A stretch of 64,000 nucleotides of DNA from assembly GCA_021502835.1 (NCBI GenBank), contig JAKFGP010000027.1:1-64000 (forward strand). Direction: 5' to 3'. A program made the translations under genes and the position numbers. The DNA is from Streptomyces thinghirensis. GTDB lineage: Bacteria; Actinomycetota; Actinomycetia; Streptomycetales; Streptomycetaceae. Position 1 is the stretch's first letter; every line of letters begins with the position of its first letter. Below, piece by piece: positions 20,636-29,733 of this stretch. The notes beneath the pieces were generated by a model. It was not told the origin of the DNA. It worked only from the letters and a program-made list of their open reading frames with translations, and ran no database searches.

Positions 20636-22227
20636 GCGCCCACCTCCGCGGTCGCGTCCGCGCCGGGGGCCGCCTCGGCGTCCGCGGCCTGCGCTGCGTC
20701 CGCGGCCGCGCTCGGTGCCGCCTCGGCGACGGCCGGGCGCAGCACCTCGTACTCCGCGAGGTCCACGCGCCGCGTCGCGCGCCGGAACTCGGCGGTCGTG
20801 CCGAGCCAGACGGTGGGTGTTGCGAGCCGCTCGCGTCCAGGTACCAGCTGGTGCAGCCGCCGGTGTTCCACACCGTGCGCTTCATGCGCTCCTGCACCCG
20901 GTGGTTCCAGTTCCGCACGGCGGCGGGCCGGGCGTCGAGGGCCACCGGCCGCCGAGCACGTTGATCTGCCGCAGGTAGTCGGCCATGTAGTTCAACTGCG
21001 ACTCGATCATCAGGATCATCGACGAGTTCCCGAGGCTGGTGTTGGGCCCGATGACCGTCATGAAGTTGGGAAGCCGGCCGCCGAGGCACCGCGCAACGCC
21101 TCCATGCCGCCCCCCTTCCAGGTCTCGGCGAGGGTTCGCCCGTCCGCGCCCACGACGCGCTCGGCGATGGGCATGTCGGTGACGTGGAAACCGGTGCCGA
21201 AGATGATCGCGTCCGCCTCGGCCTCGGTGCCGTCGGCGGCGACGGGGGTCGAGCCGCGCACCTCGCTCAGCCCGCCGGCGACGACGTCCACGTTCGGCTT
21301 GGCGAGCGCCGGATAGTACGTACTCGACAGCAGGATCCGCTTGCAGCCGATGCGGTAATCGGGGGAGTGGTTGGCGCGCAGGGCCGGGTCCTTGATGGCG
21401 GCGCCCATGTTGCGCTTGGCGATCTGCTCGACGAAGCCCAGCTCGTTCGGGTGCTTGGTGAAGGCCTGCACCTGGAGTTCCCCGGATGCCCCACAGCAGC
21501 CGCTGGCGCGCGGCTTGGGTGGTGACGGGCAGCGCCCGGTGCAGGGCGCGCTCGGCGCCGCCGATCGGCCGGTCCATTCGGGGCATCACCCAGGCCGGGG
21601 GTGCGCTGGAAGAGGGTGAGGCGGCCGGCCTTCGGCTGGATGGACGGCACGATCTGGATCGCGGACGCGCCGGTGCCGATCATGGCGACCCGCTTGCCGG
21701 TGAGGTCGTAGTCGTGGTCCCAGCGGGCCGGGTGGAAGACCTTGCCGGGGGAGGAAGTCAAGACCCGGGATGTCCGGCACCTTGGGGTCCGGACAGCGGC
21801 CCGGTCGCGGACACGACGACATCGGCGGTGAGACTCCCGCTCACGGTCTCGATCTCCCACCGCAGTTGCTCTCGCGGTCCCACGCCATCCGCTTCACCTC
21901 CGAGTCGAAGCGGAGGTGGGGGCTGCAGCCCGAAGGTGTCGGTCACCGTGCTTCCCGGTAGGCGCGGATGTGCTCCTGCCCGGAGAGGGTGCGCGGCCAC
22001 TCGGGGTTGGGCGCGAAGGAGAAGGAGTACGGGTGGGACGGACGTCACAGGCGCACCCGGGGCGGCTGTTGTCCCGCCATGTGCCGCCGACGCTCGAGGG
22101 CCCGCTCCAGCACCACGAAGTCCGTGATCCCCTCGCGCCGCAGCCCGCACGGCGGCTTTAGCCGCGCCGGCCGGACCCGATCACCGCCACCCGCACGTGT
22201 TCTTGAACCTGCTCGTTGCTCGGCCAT
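20632..22227 (-). CDS. Flavin-containing (Baeyer-Villiger-type) monooxygenase
   Basis: A FAD/NADPH monooxygenase of about 530 residues. From ATG 22227, the first Rossmann region is disrupted by breaks (22190-21970), but REGITDFVVLERA is readable. The second, NADPH-binding motif is intact (IGTGASAIQIVPSIQPKAG, near 21680), with downstream landmarks FHPARWDHDYDLTGKRVAM, IIFGTGFHVTDMPI (near 21190) and GPNTSLGNSSMILMIESQ (near 21030). Breaks also near 21900, 21790, 21590, 21490, 21090 and 20950. The C-terminal tail is Ala-rich. Head of an operon with hydrolase and SDR, an arrangement like the mycobacterial mymA-lipR-sadH genes. Confidence 0.86.
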
Positions 22228-22260
22228 CCGAAGCCTCCACGCGTCACCCTGGAGAACTCT

Positions 22261-22276
22261 GCCAGTGAACACTGGC
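22261..22276. promoter_or_regulatory. Perfect inverted repeat in the divergent monooxygenase/MerR promoter
   Basis: GCCAGTG-AA-CACTGGC, a perfect 7+7 palindrome 34 bp upstream of the monooxygenase start and 88 bp upstream of the MerR-family gene. It is a good candidate operator for the cassette. Confidence 0.6.
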
Positions 22277-22363
22277 GCAATGAGAGGATAGAGCAGCACC
22301 GTACTGATGGGTAGGGGTTGGAGCGGAGAAGGGATTACCTGGTCCGCGACTTAAGGTCGGGGC

Positions 22364-23027
22364 GTGACCGAGAAGCGCGAATACCGCATGGCGGAACTGG
22401 CCCGGCTGGCCGGCATCACGGTGCGCACCCTGCGCTTCTACCGCGAACGCAAACTGATCCCCCCGCCCCGCCGCGAGGGCCGCATCGCCTGGTACGACGA
22501 CCACCACCTGGCCCGCCTGCGCACCATCGCGGCCCTCCTGGAGCGCGGCCACACCCTGAACGGCATCGCGGAACTCGCCGACGCCTTCGACCACGGCCGC
22601 GACGTCGGCGACCTCCTCGGCCTCGGTGAACCCACCGAGGAGACCCCGGTCCGCCTCACCCCCGAGGAACTCGCCGCCCGCTTCGAGGGGGAAGTCACCC
22701 TGGAGAACCTCGCCGCCGCGATGGACCTCGGCTACCTCGGCACCGACGGCGACGAACTCGTGTCCACATCAGCCACCGCCTGCTGGAGGTCTCCTCCGCC
22801 CTGGTCCGCGAGGGCATCCCCCTGGGCGAAGTCCTCCGGGCCGGCGCCGAGTCCCGCGAACACGCCGACGCCCTGGCCGACCTCTTCGCCAACCTGATAC
22901 TGCGCCACGCCCCCGAGGAGGAACTCCACCGCCTGCGCCCCTCGCCCGCAGCGTCATCGAGGCGGAACTCTCCCTGGCGCTGGACCGGCGGATACGGAAG
23001 CAGGGCAGAGAAGGCGGAGAGGACTGA
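22364..23027 (+). CDS. MerR-family transcriptional regulator
   Basis: About 220 residues from GTG 22364. The N-terminal winged helix-turn-helix is complete (YRMAELARLAGITVRTLRF, then YRERKLIPPPRREGRIAWYD), followed by LARLRTIAALLERGHTLNGI and a coiled-coil-like effector region. Breaks near 22765 and 22945 shift the C-terminal third (LLEVSSALVREGIPLGEVLR, ARSVIEAELSLALDRRI). There are no conserved metal-binding cysteines, so this is a drug- or metabolite-type member. It is divergent from the monooxygenase operon and is its most likely regulator. Confidence 0.86.
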
Positions 23028-23034
23028 CGGGGGT

Positions 23035-23838
23035 CTAGCGGTCGTAGACGACCGTCACCGGCGCGTGGTCGGACCAGCGCTCGGCGTGCGTGGCGGCCCG
23101 CTCGACGTGACCCTTGACCGCCTTCGCGGCCAGCCCCGGGGTGGCGACGTGGTAGTCGATGCGCCATCCGGAATCGTGGTCGAAGGCCCGCCCTCGGTAG
23201 GGACCACCACGAGTACGGCCCCTCGACATCCGGGTGCAGGGCGCGTACGACGTCGACGTAGCCGCCCCTCCGCCGGATCCAGGACGCGTCCCAGCCACTC
23301 GCGCTCCTCCGGCAGGGAAAGCCGGAGTTCTTCTTGTTGGCGCGCCAGTTCTTGAGGTCGGCCTCGCGGTGGGCGATGTTCCAGTCGCCGCAGACGACGA
23401 CCTCGCGGCCGTCGGCGGCGGCGCGTTCGCGCAGTTCCTTGAGGTAGGCGAGGAACTCGCCCATGAAGCGGACCTTCTCGTCCTGGCGCTCGGTGCCGAC
23501 CTCGCCGGGGGGAGGGTAGGAGGCGACCGTCACACCGGGCAGGTCGGCCCTCGACGTACCGGCCGCCGGCGTCGAACTCCGTCGAGCCGAAACCGACCTG
23601 GACTCGGTCGGGCTCGCGGCGGGTGTAGAGGGAGACGCCGGCGCGGCCCCTTGGCGGCGGCGGGGGCGTGCGTGACGCCAGCCGTCGGGGGTGCGGACGT
23701 GTTCGGGCAGCTGCTGGGGCTCGGCCCGTACCTCCTGGAGGCACAGCACGTCGGCGGAGGTGTCGGCGAGCCACCCACGAAGCTCTTCTTCGCGGCGGCG
23801 CGCGAACCGTTCACGTTTACGGAGGTCACGGTGAGCAC
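23035..23838 (-). CDS. xth: Exodeoxyribonuclease III (AP endonuclease)
   Basis: A DNA-repair nuclease of about 265 residues that cleaves at abasic sites and degrades 3' ends. GTG 23838 starts MLTVTSVNVNGSRAAAKK. Active-site landmarks are LCLQEVRAE (near 23740), VVCGDWNIAHREADLKNW (near 23380), the SGWRIDYHVATPG loop and the terminal WSDHAPVTVVYDR with catalytic Asp-His. Breaks near 23770, 23650, 23555, 23320 and 23200. It is convergent with MerR, with 7 bp between stops. The family assignment is firm; the start could also be a nearby GTG. Confidence 0.88.
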
Positions 23839-23906
23839 CAGGGCACGATACCGGCACACTGGACGATGTCCCGCTCCGGATAGCGCATCCATATACGGTA
23901 GGTAGC

Positions 23907-24366
23907 ATGAACATACGCCGGGTCCCCTTCGACCACCCCGACGCCGTGAAGCTCAACGACGAGGTACAGGCCGAGTACGACGTCCGCTACGGCGACGGCG
24001 GCGACGCCACGCACCTGGACCCGTCGGACTTCGCGCCGCCGAACGGCCTGTACCTGGTCGCGTACGACGAGAACGACGTCCCGGTCGCTCCCCGGTGGCT
24101 GGCGCAGCCAGGAGACCAACGACGAGGGCTACCGCGACGGGGACGCCGAGCTGAAGCGGATGTTCGTGATCGAGCAGGTGCGCGGGCGCGGGCTGGCCCG
24201 CCGCATCCTGGCCGCCCTGGAGGAGGACGCCCGTGCGGCGGGCCGGACCCGCATGGTGCTGGAGACCGGCACCAAGCAGCCGGAGGCGGTGGCCCTGTAC
24301 ACGTCCAGCGGCTACGAGCCCTGCAGGAAGTTCGGCTTCTACCGCTTCCACGAGGAGAGCCTCTAG
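23907..24366 (+). CDS. GNAT-family N-acetyltransferase
   Basis: A small acetyltransferase of about 153 residues from ATG 23907 (MNIRRVPFDHPDAVKLNDE). The acetyl-CoA-binding motif A is visible as MFVIEQVRGRGLARRILAAL (near 24160-24220), followed by RMVLETGTKQPEAVALYTSS and GYEPCRKFGFYRFHEESL. One break near 24095 puts the central GGWRSQETNDEGY-type segment out of frame. It stands alone between exodeoxyribonuclease III (divergent) and the surface-protein gene (convergent). Substrate unknown. Confidence 0.85.
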
Positions 24367-24414
24367 CTACGCGAAGGCTCTGCAGGTCCCATAGCGCCGG
24401 ACCATCAGCCCTCG

Positions 24415-26157
24415 TCAGGCCGTGTCGGCTGCATTGCGGCGGCGTGAGACGGCGAAGAGTACGCCGCCCGCGGCGGGGCCAGCACCGCGCCGGCCGAGGG
24501 CGAGCAGTGCCGTGGAGCCGGTGGAGGCCAGCAGGCCGTCCTGGCCGCCCTGCGGCGACTGGCCGCCGGTCGTGCCTCGGTGGAGCCGGTGCCGCCCGTG
24601 CCGGTGCCGCCGGTGGCGCCCCCGGTGGAGGCGGAGCCGCCGGTCGTGCCGGTGCCGCCCGTGGTCTCCGAGCCGCCGGTGGTGCGGAACCGCCCGTGGA
24701 GCCGCCGTCGGTGCCGCCCGTGGTGCCACCGGTGTCGCCCGGCGTCTCCTCGTCGCCGGTGCCGTTGAGCACGATCCAACCGGTGTCGTTGGACGGGTCG
24801 CCCTCCCACGGGTTGTCCCACTCGGGAAGGGCGATCTTGCCCTTGGCGCCCTCGACGACCTTGTCGATGCGGAGCCGGAAGGGAAGGTGCGCCGGTCGTC
24901 CTCGAGGAACGGGGTGTCGGCGAAGCAGAGGTACTCGGACTTGGTCTCGTCGTTCATGGGACGGCAGGGGCTGTCCACGACGCTGGCGCCCTCGGGGATC
25001 CGCACGCTGAAGCCCAGCGGCTCACCGCCCGAGCGCAGTGCCCCGATCCAGGCGGGTCCGTGGTTGCTCAGGCCGATGTCGACCGTGACGGTCTCGCCCT
25101 GCTCGCCGTCGACGCGCACCGGTGAGGTCGAGGTCGTAGCTGTTCTGCGTGGGCAGGTCGATCTCGGCGTACTTCGTGTAGTCGCCGTTCTGGCCGCCCT
25201 TGACCGGCTTCAGGGTGAGCGTCTGCCGGACCCTGCCGGTAGTCGGCGCCCGACCGCAGCGCGTCGGCCTCCTCGGCGCCGACCGCGTCGAAGCCGTAGT
25301 GGAAGATGTCGCCGAGCGCGAAGTCGCGGTCTTCACCCGGACCGGCTCGCTCAGTTCGTAGGCGGTGCCGAGCCGGGAACTCGCCCTCGAAGGTGCACAG
25401 GGCGACCTTCTGATAGCGGATCAGGTCGTTCTTGTTCTCCTCCGCGTACGAGCAGTTGTCGTACCGGAGTCGGGGAAGGACAGGCCGCGCGTGCCGCCGA
25501 AGCGCAGGACCACGCCGTCGGCCGCCATGCTGCCGACGTTGCGGAAGCCGAGCGGGGCGCTGTAGGTGTCGCCGGCCTCGAAGTCCTCGGGTTCGGCCGG
25601 GAGCTTCTTCTTCAGCAGCTCGGGCCCGCCGACCAGCACGTCGACGGTGTGCTCGTTGAACTCCAGGCCCTCGCCGGCGCCCGTCACCCGTATCTTGCCG
25701 AAGTCTCCGGCCTCGGCGGTGTCCTTGAGGTCGAGGCGGATGTTCCAGCTCGGGTTGTAGGAGTCGCCGGGGTACAGGCTGCTCGTGTCGCAGACGGCGG
25801 TCAGTCCGTCCACGTCGCACGACTGCGGCAGGTCGACCTCGGCGAAGCCCGCGAGGCGCGGTGGCGTCGATGGTGACGCTGTAGCCGTTGTTCGGGACCG
25901 GCTCCGGGTCCGTGCCGCTGTCCGGGTCGTACTCCCCCGGCCCGGTGATGCCCAGCCGGATCTGCGGCTCCCCCGGCTCGCCCTCGGCCCCCGTCCAGCG
26001 CCAGGTCCACCTTGTCCGGACCGGTGATGGTGACGAGGGCACGGCGCCTGGCCGCCGTCCGCCTGTGCGACTCCGGCCAGCCCAGCGTGGCGAGTCCCGC
26101 GACGGTCCACTTGGGCCACTGCCGCGCGAGTCCACGGCGCGCAGGGCTACGTCTCAT
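24415..26157 (-). CDS. Secreted, sortase E-anchored (LAxTG) surface protein
   Basis: A large extracellular protein of about 570 residues. From ATG 26157 a basic N-terminus (MRRSPARRGLARQW) leads to DUF11-like beta-rich segments (GYSVTIDAT, CDTSSLYPGDSYNPSWNIRL, DYTKYAEIDLPTQNSYDLDL, VTVDIGLSNHGPAWIG). A low-complexity Gly-Thr-Ser spacer (about 24560-24760) follows, then the sorting signal: LASTG, a hydrophobic stretch and RRRNAADTA at the end. LAxTG with a basic tail is the motif of class E sortases in Streptomyces. Breaks are many (for example 26060, 25990, 25860, 25470, 25370, 25240, 25120, 24890, 24690, 24570). No sortase gene is in the window. Exact function unknown. Confidence 0.8.
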
Positions 26158-26317
26158 GCTTCTCTTCCGTTCCCCAGACGACAGGACGGCGCCACTGCGG
26201 TGACGCCGCGCACGAGGTGACCGCTGGTAACGGTGAAGGTTGCACAATGCCCGGTCACGGATTTATCTCGGCCCTACGTGCCTACCGGTGCGCCGCCTGC
26301 AGGCGCGCCTCGGAAAC

Positions 26318-26362
26318 GACGAAGGTCCCGCCCGATCGTGATGATCGGACGGGACCTTCGTC
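26318..26362. terminator. Long hairpin terminator next to the tRNA
   Basis: GACGAAGGTCCCG-CCCGATC (26318-26337) pairs with GATCGGACGGGACCTTCGTC (26343-26362), a 20-bp stem with one mismatch and a 5-nt loop. It lies 8 bp past the 3' end of the minus-strand tRNA and is almost certainly its terminator. Confidence 0.85.
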
Positions 26363-26370
26363 AATGTGCG

Positions 26371-26445
26371 TGGACCTGTGGGGATTTGAACCCCAGACCC
26401 CCTCGATGCAGACCAGGGTGCGCTGCCAGACTGCGCCACAGGCCT
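26371..26445 (-). tRNA. tRNA, isotype uncertain (possibly Ala)
   Basis: A cloverleaf is readable on the minus strand: acceptor GGCCTG / CAGGTC with a G3-U70 pair (typical of alanine tRNA), D-stem GCGC/GCGC, T-arm TGGGG-TTCAAAT-CCCCA, discriminator A. The anticodon arm reads CCTGG-TCTGCAT-CGAGG, giving TGC (Ala) but with C at position 33 and a G-G mismatch, so this arm probably contains sequence errors. Most likely Ala; CGC is an alternative if bases were lost. Confidence 0.75.
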
Positions 26446-26525
26446 CGCGACGTGTGAAGCACAGCACCCCGACCGGCCTGCTCAAAAATCGCTTACGACC
26501 GGCGAGCAGGCGGCCCGGCGGGAAG

Positions 26526-27779
26526 CTACTCGTTGGCCGCGCGAGGCGGTCTCCGTCCTCGTACTGGTCGAAGGCGGGGTCCGGCCCCGTTCCCGGGACC
26601 GGCGGGCGGACGCGGCGCGGCGGGCGCCGCTGCGGCCGGGGTTTCCGCCCCGGTCCTCGGTGTGGGAGCGCCGGGTGCGGTCCGGCTGGGGGTCGGCCGC
26701 TGTGTCCTCCTGGTCGGCGACGGCGCTGGAGCGTGCCGAGCTCGGGCGTCCGGCGCCGCGAGGTCCACGTCGGGCGTGGCGCGGGGGCGACCGGCGCGGT
26801 GACGTAGGTGGGCAGGGGACGGGCACCGGGTCCCAGCTGTCGCCCTGCGGTCGCCGCTGCCGTTCGCGCTGCTGGTCGACCCACTCGGCGTGGTCGGTCT
26901 GCTCCACCAGCGCGCGCCGGTCGGCGGCGAGCGCCGACGGGCTGAGTCGGGCTCCTCCTCGGGTCAGTCGTCCGGCTCCTCGGCGTCGGGGTCGCCGACG
27001 GGGCCGGCGGGGTCGGCGGGCATGCGCCGGCGCGGGCGGCAGTCGCCGTCGCGCAGCCGCTGCGCGTCGACCTCTGCCTGGCGGCGGTCCATGTGGAAGC
27101 CGAACCGGTGGCGTTCCTGCGAGCGCAGATAGGCGATGTAGGCGCTGAGCAGCACGGCGGGCACTCCGGGTGCCCACAGGAAGGCGAGTCCGCCGACCGC
27201 AGCGACGACCGAGCCGAGGGTGAAGGCCAGGAACAGCATCACCGTCGTGCGCCGACGGCGCGCGAGGACCTTGGTACGCCGGGCGCGGGCCGGCGGCCGC
27301 CGGTGAGACGGGCGCGCGCCGGGCCTGCGGCACGCGCTTGCGCGCGCACCGCCGCACCGGGTCGGAGGAGCTGTTCGGGTCTGGGACCGTGCGGACGTCC
27401 GCCGGTCTCCTGGCGCGCCGGTTCGGGCCGGCGCGCCGTCTGAGCTGCTCCGCGGGCTGGGCGCGGGCTGCTGCCGTGCGTCGGGGCGGGGGGTGCCGGC
27501 GCGTTCTGGACACGGCAGAAGGCCCGGACGTCCACCGAGTCGGTGGCAGCGTCCGGGGCGTCGGAGTCAGAGCTCCGCCTCGTCGGCGGAGCGCGACCGC
27601 AGGTCCTTGGCGTACCGGCGCTCCATGCCCGCCCGTCCGGACAGCAGCCGGATGGCGGTGCTGAAGCGTTCCGTCGGACGGGCCTCGTTCAGCTCGTCCT
27701 GCCTACGGAGCACATCGGCACCAAGTACGCGGCCCCAGGCCCCGACGATGACTGCGTAGATGAGGCCGCTGCTGCTCAC
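26526..27779 (-). CDS. sepX: SepX-like membrane protein (actinobacterial division/GlpR family)
   Basis: A membrane protein of about 415 residues. ATG 27779 gives MSSSGLIYAVIVGAW, the first membrane segment, followed by LRRQDELNEARPTERFSTAI and RRYAKDLRSRSADEAEL. A disordered Ala/Pro/Gln-rich region leads to a two-helix hairpin (MLFLAFTLGSVVAAVGGLAF and LWAPGVPAVLLSAYIAYL, near 27130-27240), then MDRRQAEVDAQRLR and a C-terminal polar tail (DRRALVEQTDHAEWVDQQRE). This matches SepX of Streptomyces and its corynebacterial counterpart GlpR, the membrane partner of the gephyrin-like MoeA (Glp) in cell division. Breaks near 27735, 27550, 27490, 27250, 26970, 26850, 26800 and 26730. The moeA homologue lies 2 kb upstream, which supports the call. 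Confidence 0.78.
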
Positions 27780-27945
27780 GCCTCACACGGTAGAGGGGTT
27801 TGCTTGAGGCCATCCGCCAGGGGAGCCGGTGTGTCGCACGATCTGGCTGATATTTCGAACTTTTTTGTGATCGATGCGATCAGCCGACTACCAGGGTCGC
27901 GAAATTATCCGTTCGGACGGTCGCACCCTGGTCAATTTCGAACGT
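27780..27945. other. AT-richer intergenic region with inverted repeats (sepX promoter region)
   Basis: No gene. It is markedly richer in A/T than its surroundings (27848-27880). It holds an inverted repeat ACCAGGGTCGCGA / TCGCACCCTGGT (27890-27932, one bulge) and the short repeat TTTCGAAC at 27853 and 27937. It lies between the acetyltransferase stop and the sepX start, both on the minus strand. Confidence 0.6.
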
Positions 27946-28600
27946 TTATTCAATTACCGGTCTTCCGCGTACTCCGGTCCCGTGACCGGTGCCAGCGCCG
28001 CAGCAGCCCCCTCCGGGACCTCCTCCGCGGTGAGGCCTCGAAGGCGAGATGGGCCGGCGCCAGGCTCCGTCGATGTAGCCGGAGATATTGCCGGCCTGAG
28101 GACCCTCCTCGCGAAATCCGAGTTTCTCCACGGCCCGGCGACTGGGCGCGTTCTCGGGGCGAATACAGATCTCATACGGTGCAGTCCGACGGTGCGGAAA
28201 CAGTGGTCCACCACCATCGCCACGGCGGTCGGCATCACCCGCGGCCGGCCACCGCCTCGTCCGCAGTAGCCGACGTGCCCGAGCACATCGAGCCCCAGGT
28301 GATGCCGGCCACCGTCAACTGCCCGACCAGTCGCCCCTGGTACTCGATGACGAACGGCAGCATCCGGCCCGCGTGGGCCTCGGACCGCAGGTGCCGCACC
28401 ATCTGGCGTGTAGGTGGGCCGGTGCGTGAGCGGACCGCCGGGCGTCGGCGGCGGAATCGTCGCCTCCCACGGTCGCAGCCAGTCGCGGTTGCGCCGGTTG
28501 ACCTCCCGCCAGGCCTGGCTGGTCGCGCAGCCTGCATCGGCCTGATGACGATGTCGCCGTCCACCAGCTCCGCGGGCCAGGATGGGCTGTTCAGCTCGCA
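27946..28600 (-). CDS. RimJ/RimL-type GNAT acetyltransferase
   Basis: About 210 residues. Readable segments in order are WPAELVDGDIVIRP (near 28570), EVNRRNRDWLRPWEATIPPP (near 28480), MVRHLRSEAHAGRMLPFVIE, YQGRLVGQLTVAGITWGSMC (near 28320), MPTAVAMVVDHCFRTVGLHR (acetyl-CoA region, near 28210) and AVEKLGFREEG (near 28120). This matches ribosomal-protein-type N-terminal acetyltransferases usually found beside the Mo-cofactor genes in Streptomyces. Breaks near 28540, 28420, 28280, 28175 and 28075. No clear start codon was found; the 5' end probably overlaps the mogA stop near 28590. Confidence 0.78.
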
Positions 28601-29132
28601 CCCCCCACCACTGGCGGGTCTGGCGTGGTCGCCGCCGCGGAGCTGGTCCACAGCGTGCGTGAGCAGCGGCTCCAGCACGGCGAGGCCGTCCTTCACCCCC
28701 GCCGGAGGAACCCGGCAGGTTGACGATCAGCGTGCCGCCCGCCACTCCGGCCAGGCCCCGGGAGAGCACCGCCGGTCGGCACCTTGTCCCGGCCGTACGC
28801 CCGGACGGCCTCCGCGATGCCGGGGACCTCGTAGTCGATCACCGCCCGGGTCGCCTCGGGGGTGCGGTCGGTGGGCGAGATGCCGGTACCGCCGGTGGTG
28901 ACGACCACGTCGTAGCCCGCCTCGGCGCCCGCTCGCAGGGCGGCCTCGACGGGGTCGCCGTCGGGGACGACCTGCGGGCCGTCGACGGCGAAGCCGAAGC
29001 GGCGCAGGCCCTCGGCGATCAGCGGCCCGCCCTTGTCCTCGTAGACCCCGGCGGCGGCCCGCCGGAGGCGGTGACCACGAGGGCGCTGTACGGCGCGAGG
29101 AGGGCGCCCCCGATCGGTCCGTCCAGTGTCAT
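28588..29132 (-). CDS. mogA: MogA/MoaB-type molybdopterin adenylyltransferase
   Basis: The enzyme that adenylates molybdopterin before Mo insertion. ATG 29132 overlaps the moaC stop by four bases (ATGA). Motifs: [10 protein letters not shown] (near 29090), [24 protein letters not shown] segment (near 29000), [20 protein letters not shown] (near 28880), [17 protein letters not shown] and [17 protein letters not shown] near the end. Breaks near 29105, 29050, 28770-28700 and 28600. Co-transcribed with moaC, probably also with moeA and galU. Confident family call; the stop near 28588 assumes removal of one extra G in a run. Confidence 0.84.
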
Positions 29133-29647
29133 GCCCGGCTCCAGTCGCCCGACTTGCCGCCCGTCTTCTCCTCCACGCGCACGTCCGTGATGACCGCTCC
29201 CTTGTCGACCGCCTTGACCATGTCGATCACGGTGAGCGCGGCGACGGGAGACCGCGGTGAGCGCCTCCATCTCGACACCCGTGCGATCCGTCGTGCGCAC
29301 CGTGGCGGTGATCTCCACGGCGTCGTCCGCGACCGACAGGTCCAGTTTCACACCGGAGACCGACACGGGTGGCACAAGGGGATCAGGTCCGGGTGCGTTT
29401 GGCGCCCATGATGCCCGCGATGCGCGCGGTGGCGAGGGCGTCGCCCCTGGGGGACCCCTCGCCGCGCAGCAGCTCGACCACACGGGCGCGACCAAGGACG
29501 CGTCCGCTCGCGCGCGCGGTGCGTGCGGTCACTTTGGCGGACAGTCGCCGACCATCCGGGCGGCGCCCGCCTCGTCGATGTGCGTGAGCCGGTCCTGCGG
29601 GTCGTGCGCGTCCTGGCCGTGGTGCGGGGTCGGTCCTGCGTACTCAT
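29129..29647 (-). CDS. moaC: Cyclic pyranopterin monophosphate synthase MoaC
   Basis: Second step of molybdenum-cofactor synthesis. ATG 29647 (MSTQDRP). Diagnostic motifs are the [12 protein letters not shown] region (near 29370-29400, catalytic Lys/His area, across a break) and [37 protein letters not shown] (near 29270). The N-terminal [13 protein letters not shown] is in a neighbouring frame (29560-29600). The end KSGDWSRA overlaps mogA. Breaks near 29630, 29545, 29450, 29365 and 29245. Length about 170 residues fits the family. Confidence 0.86.
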
Positions 29648-29733
29648 GCTTGTGTGGCGCTCCCGGTCCGGGCCCGGCGCGGTGCGGCGCGTGGGCCTGC
29701 TGTGCGCGACACGGTACCGCCAAGCGGGCCGGG

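Noticed and set aside
22769..23956. Minus-strand open frame spanning MerR and exodeoxyribonuclease III
   Set aside because: It only fuses part of the exonuclease with antisense of MerR.
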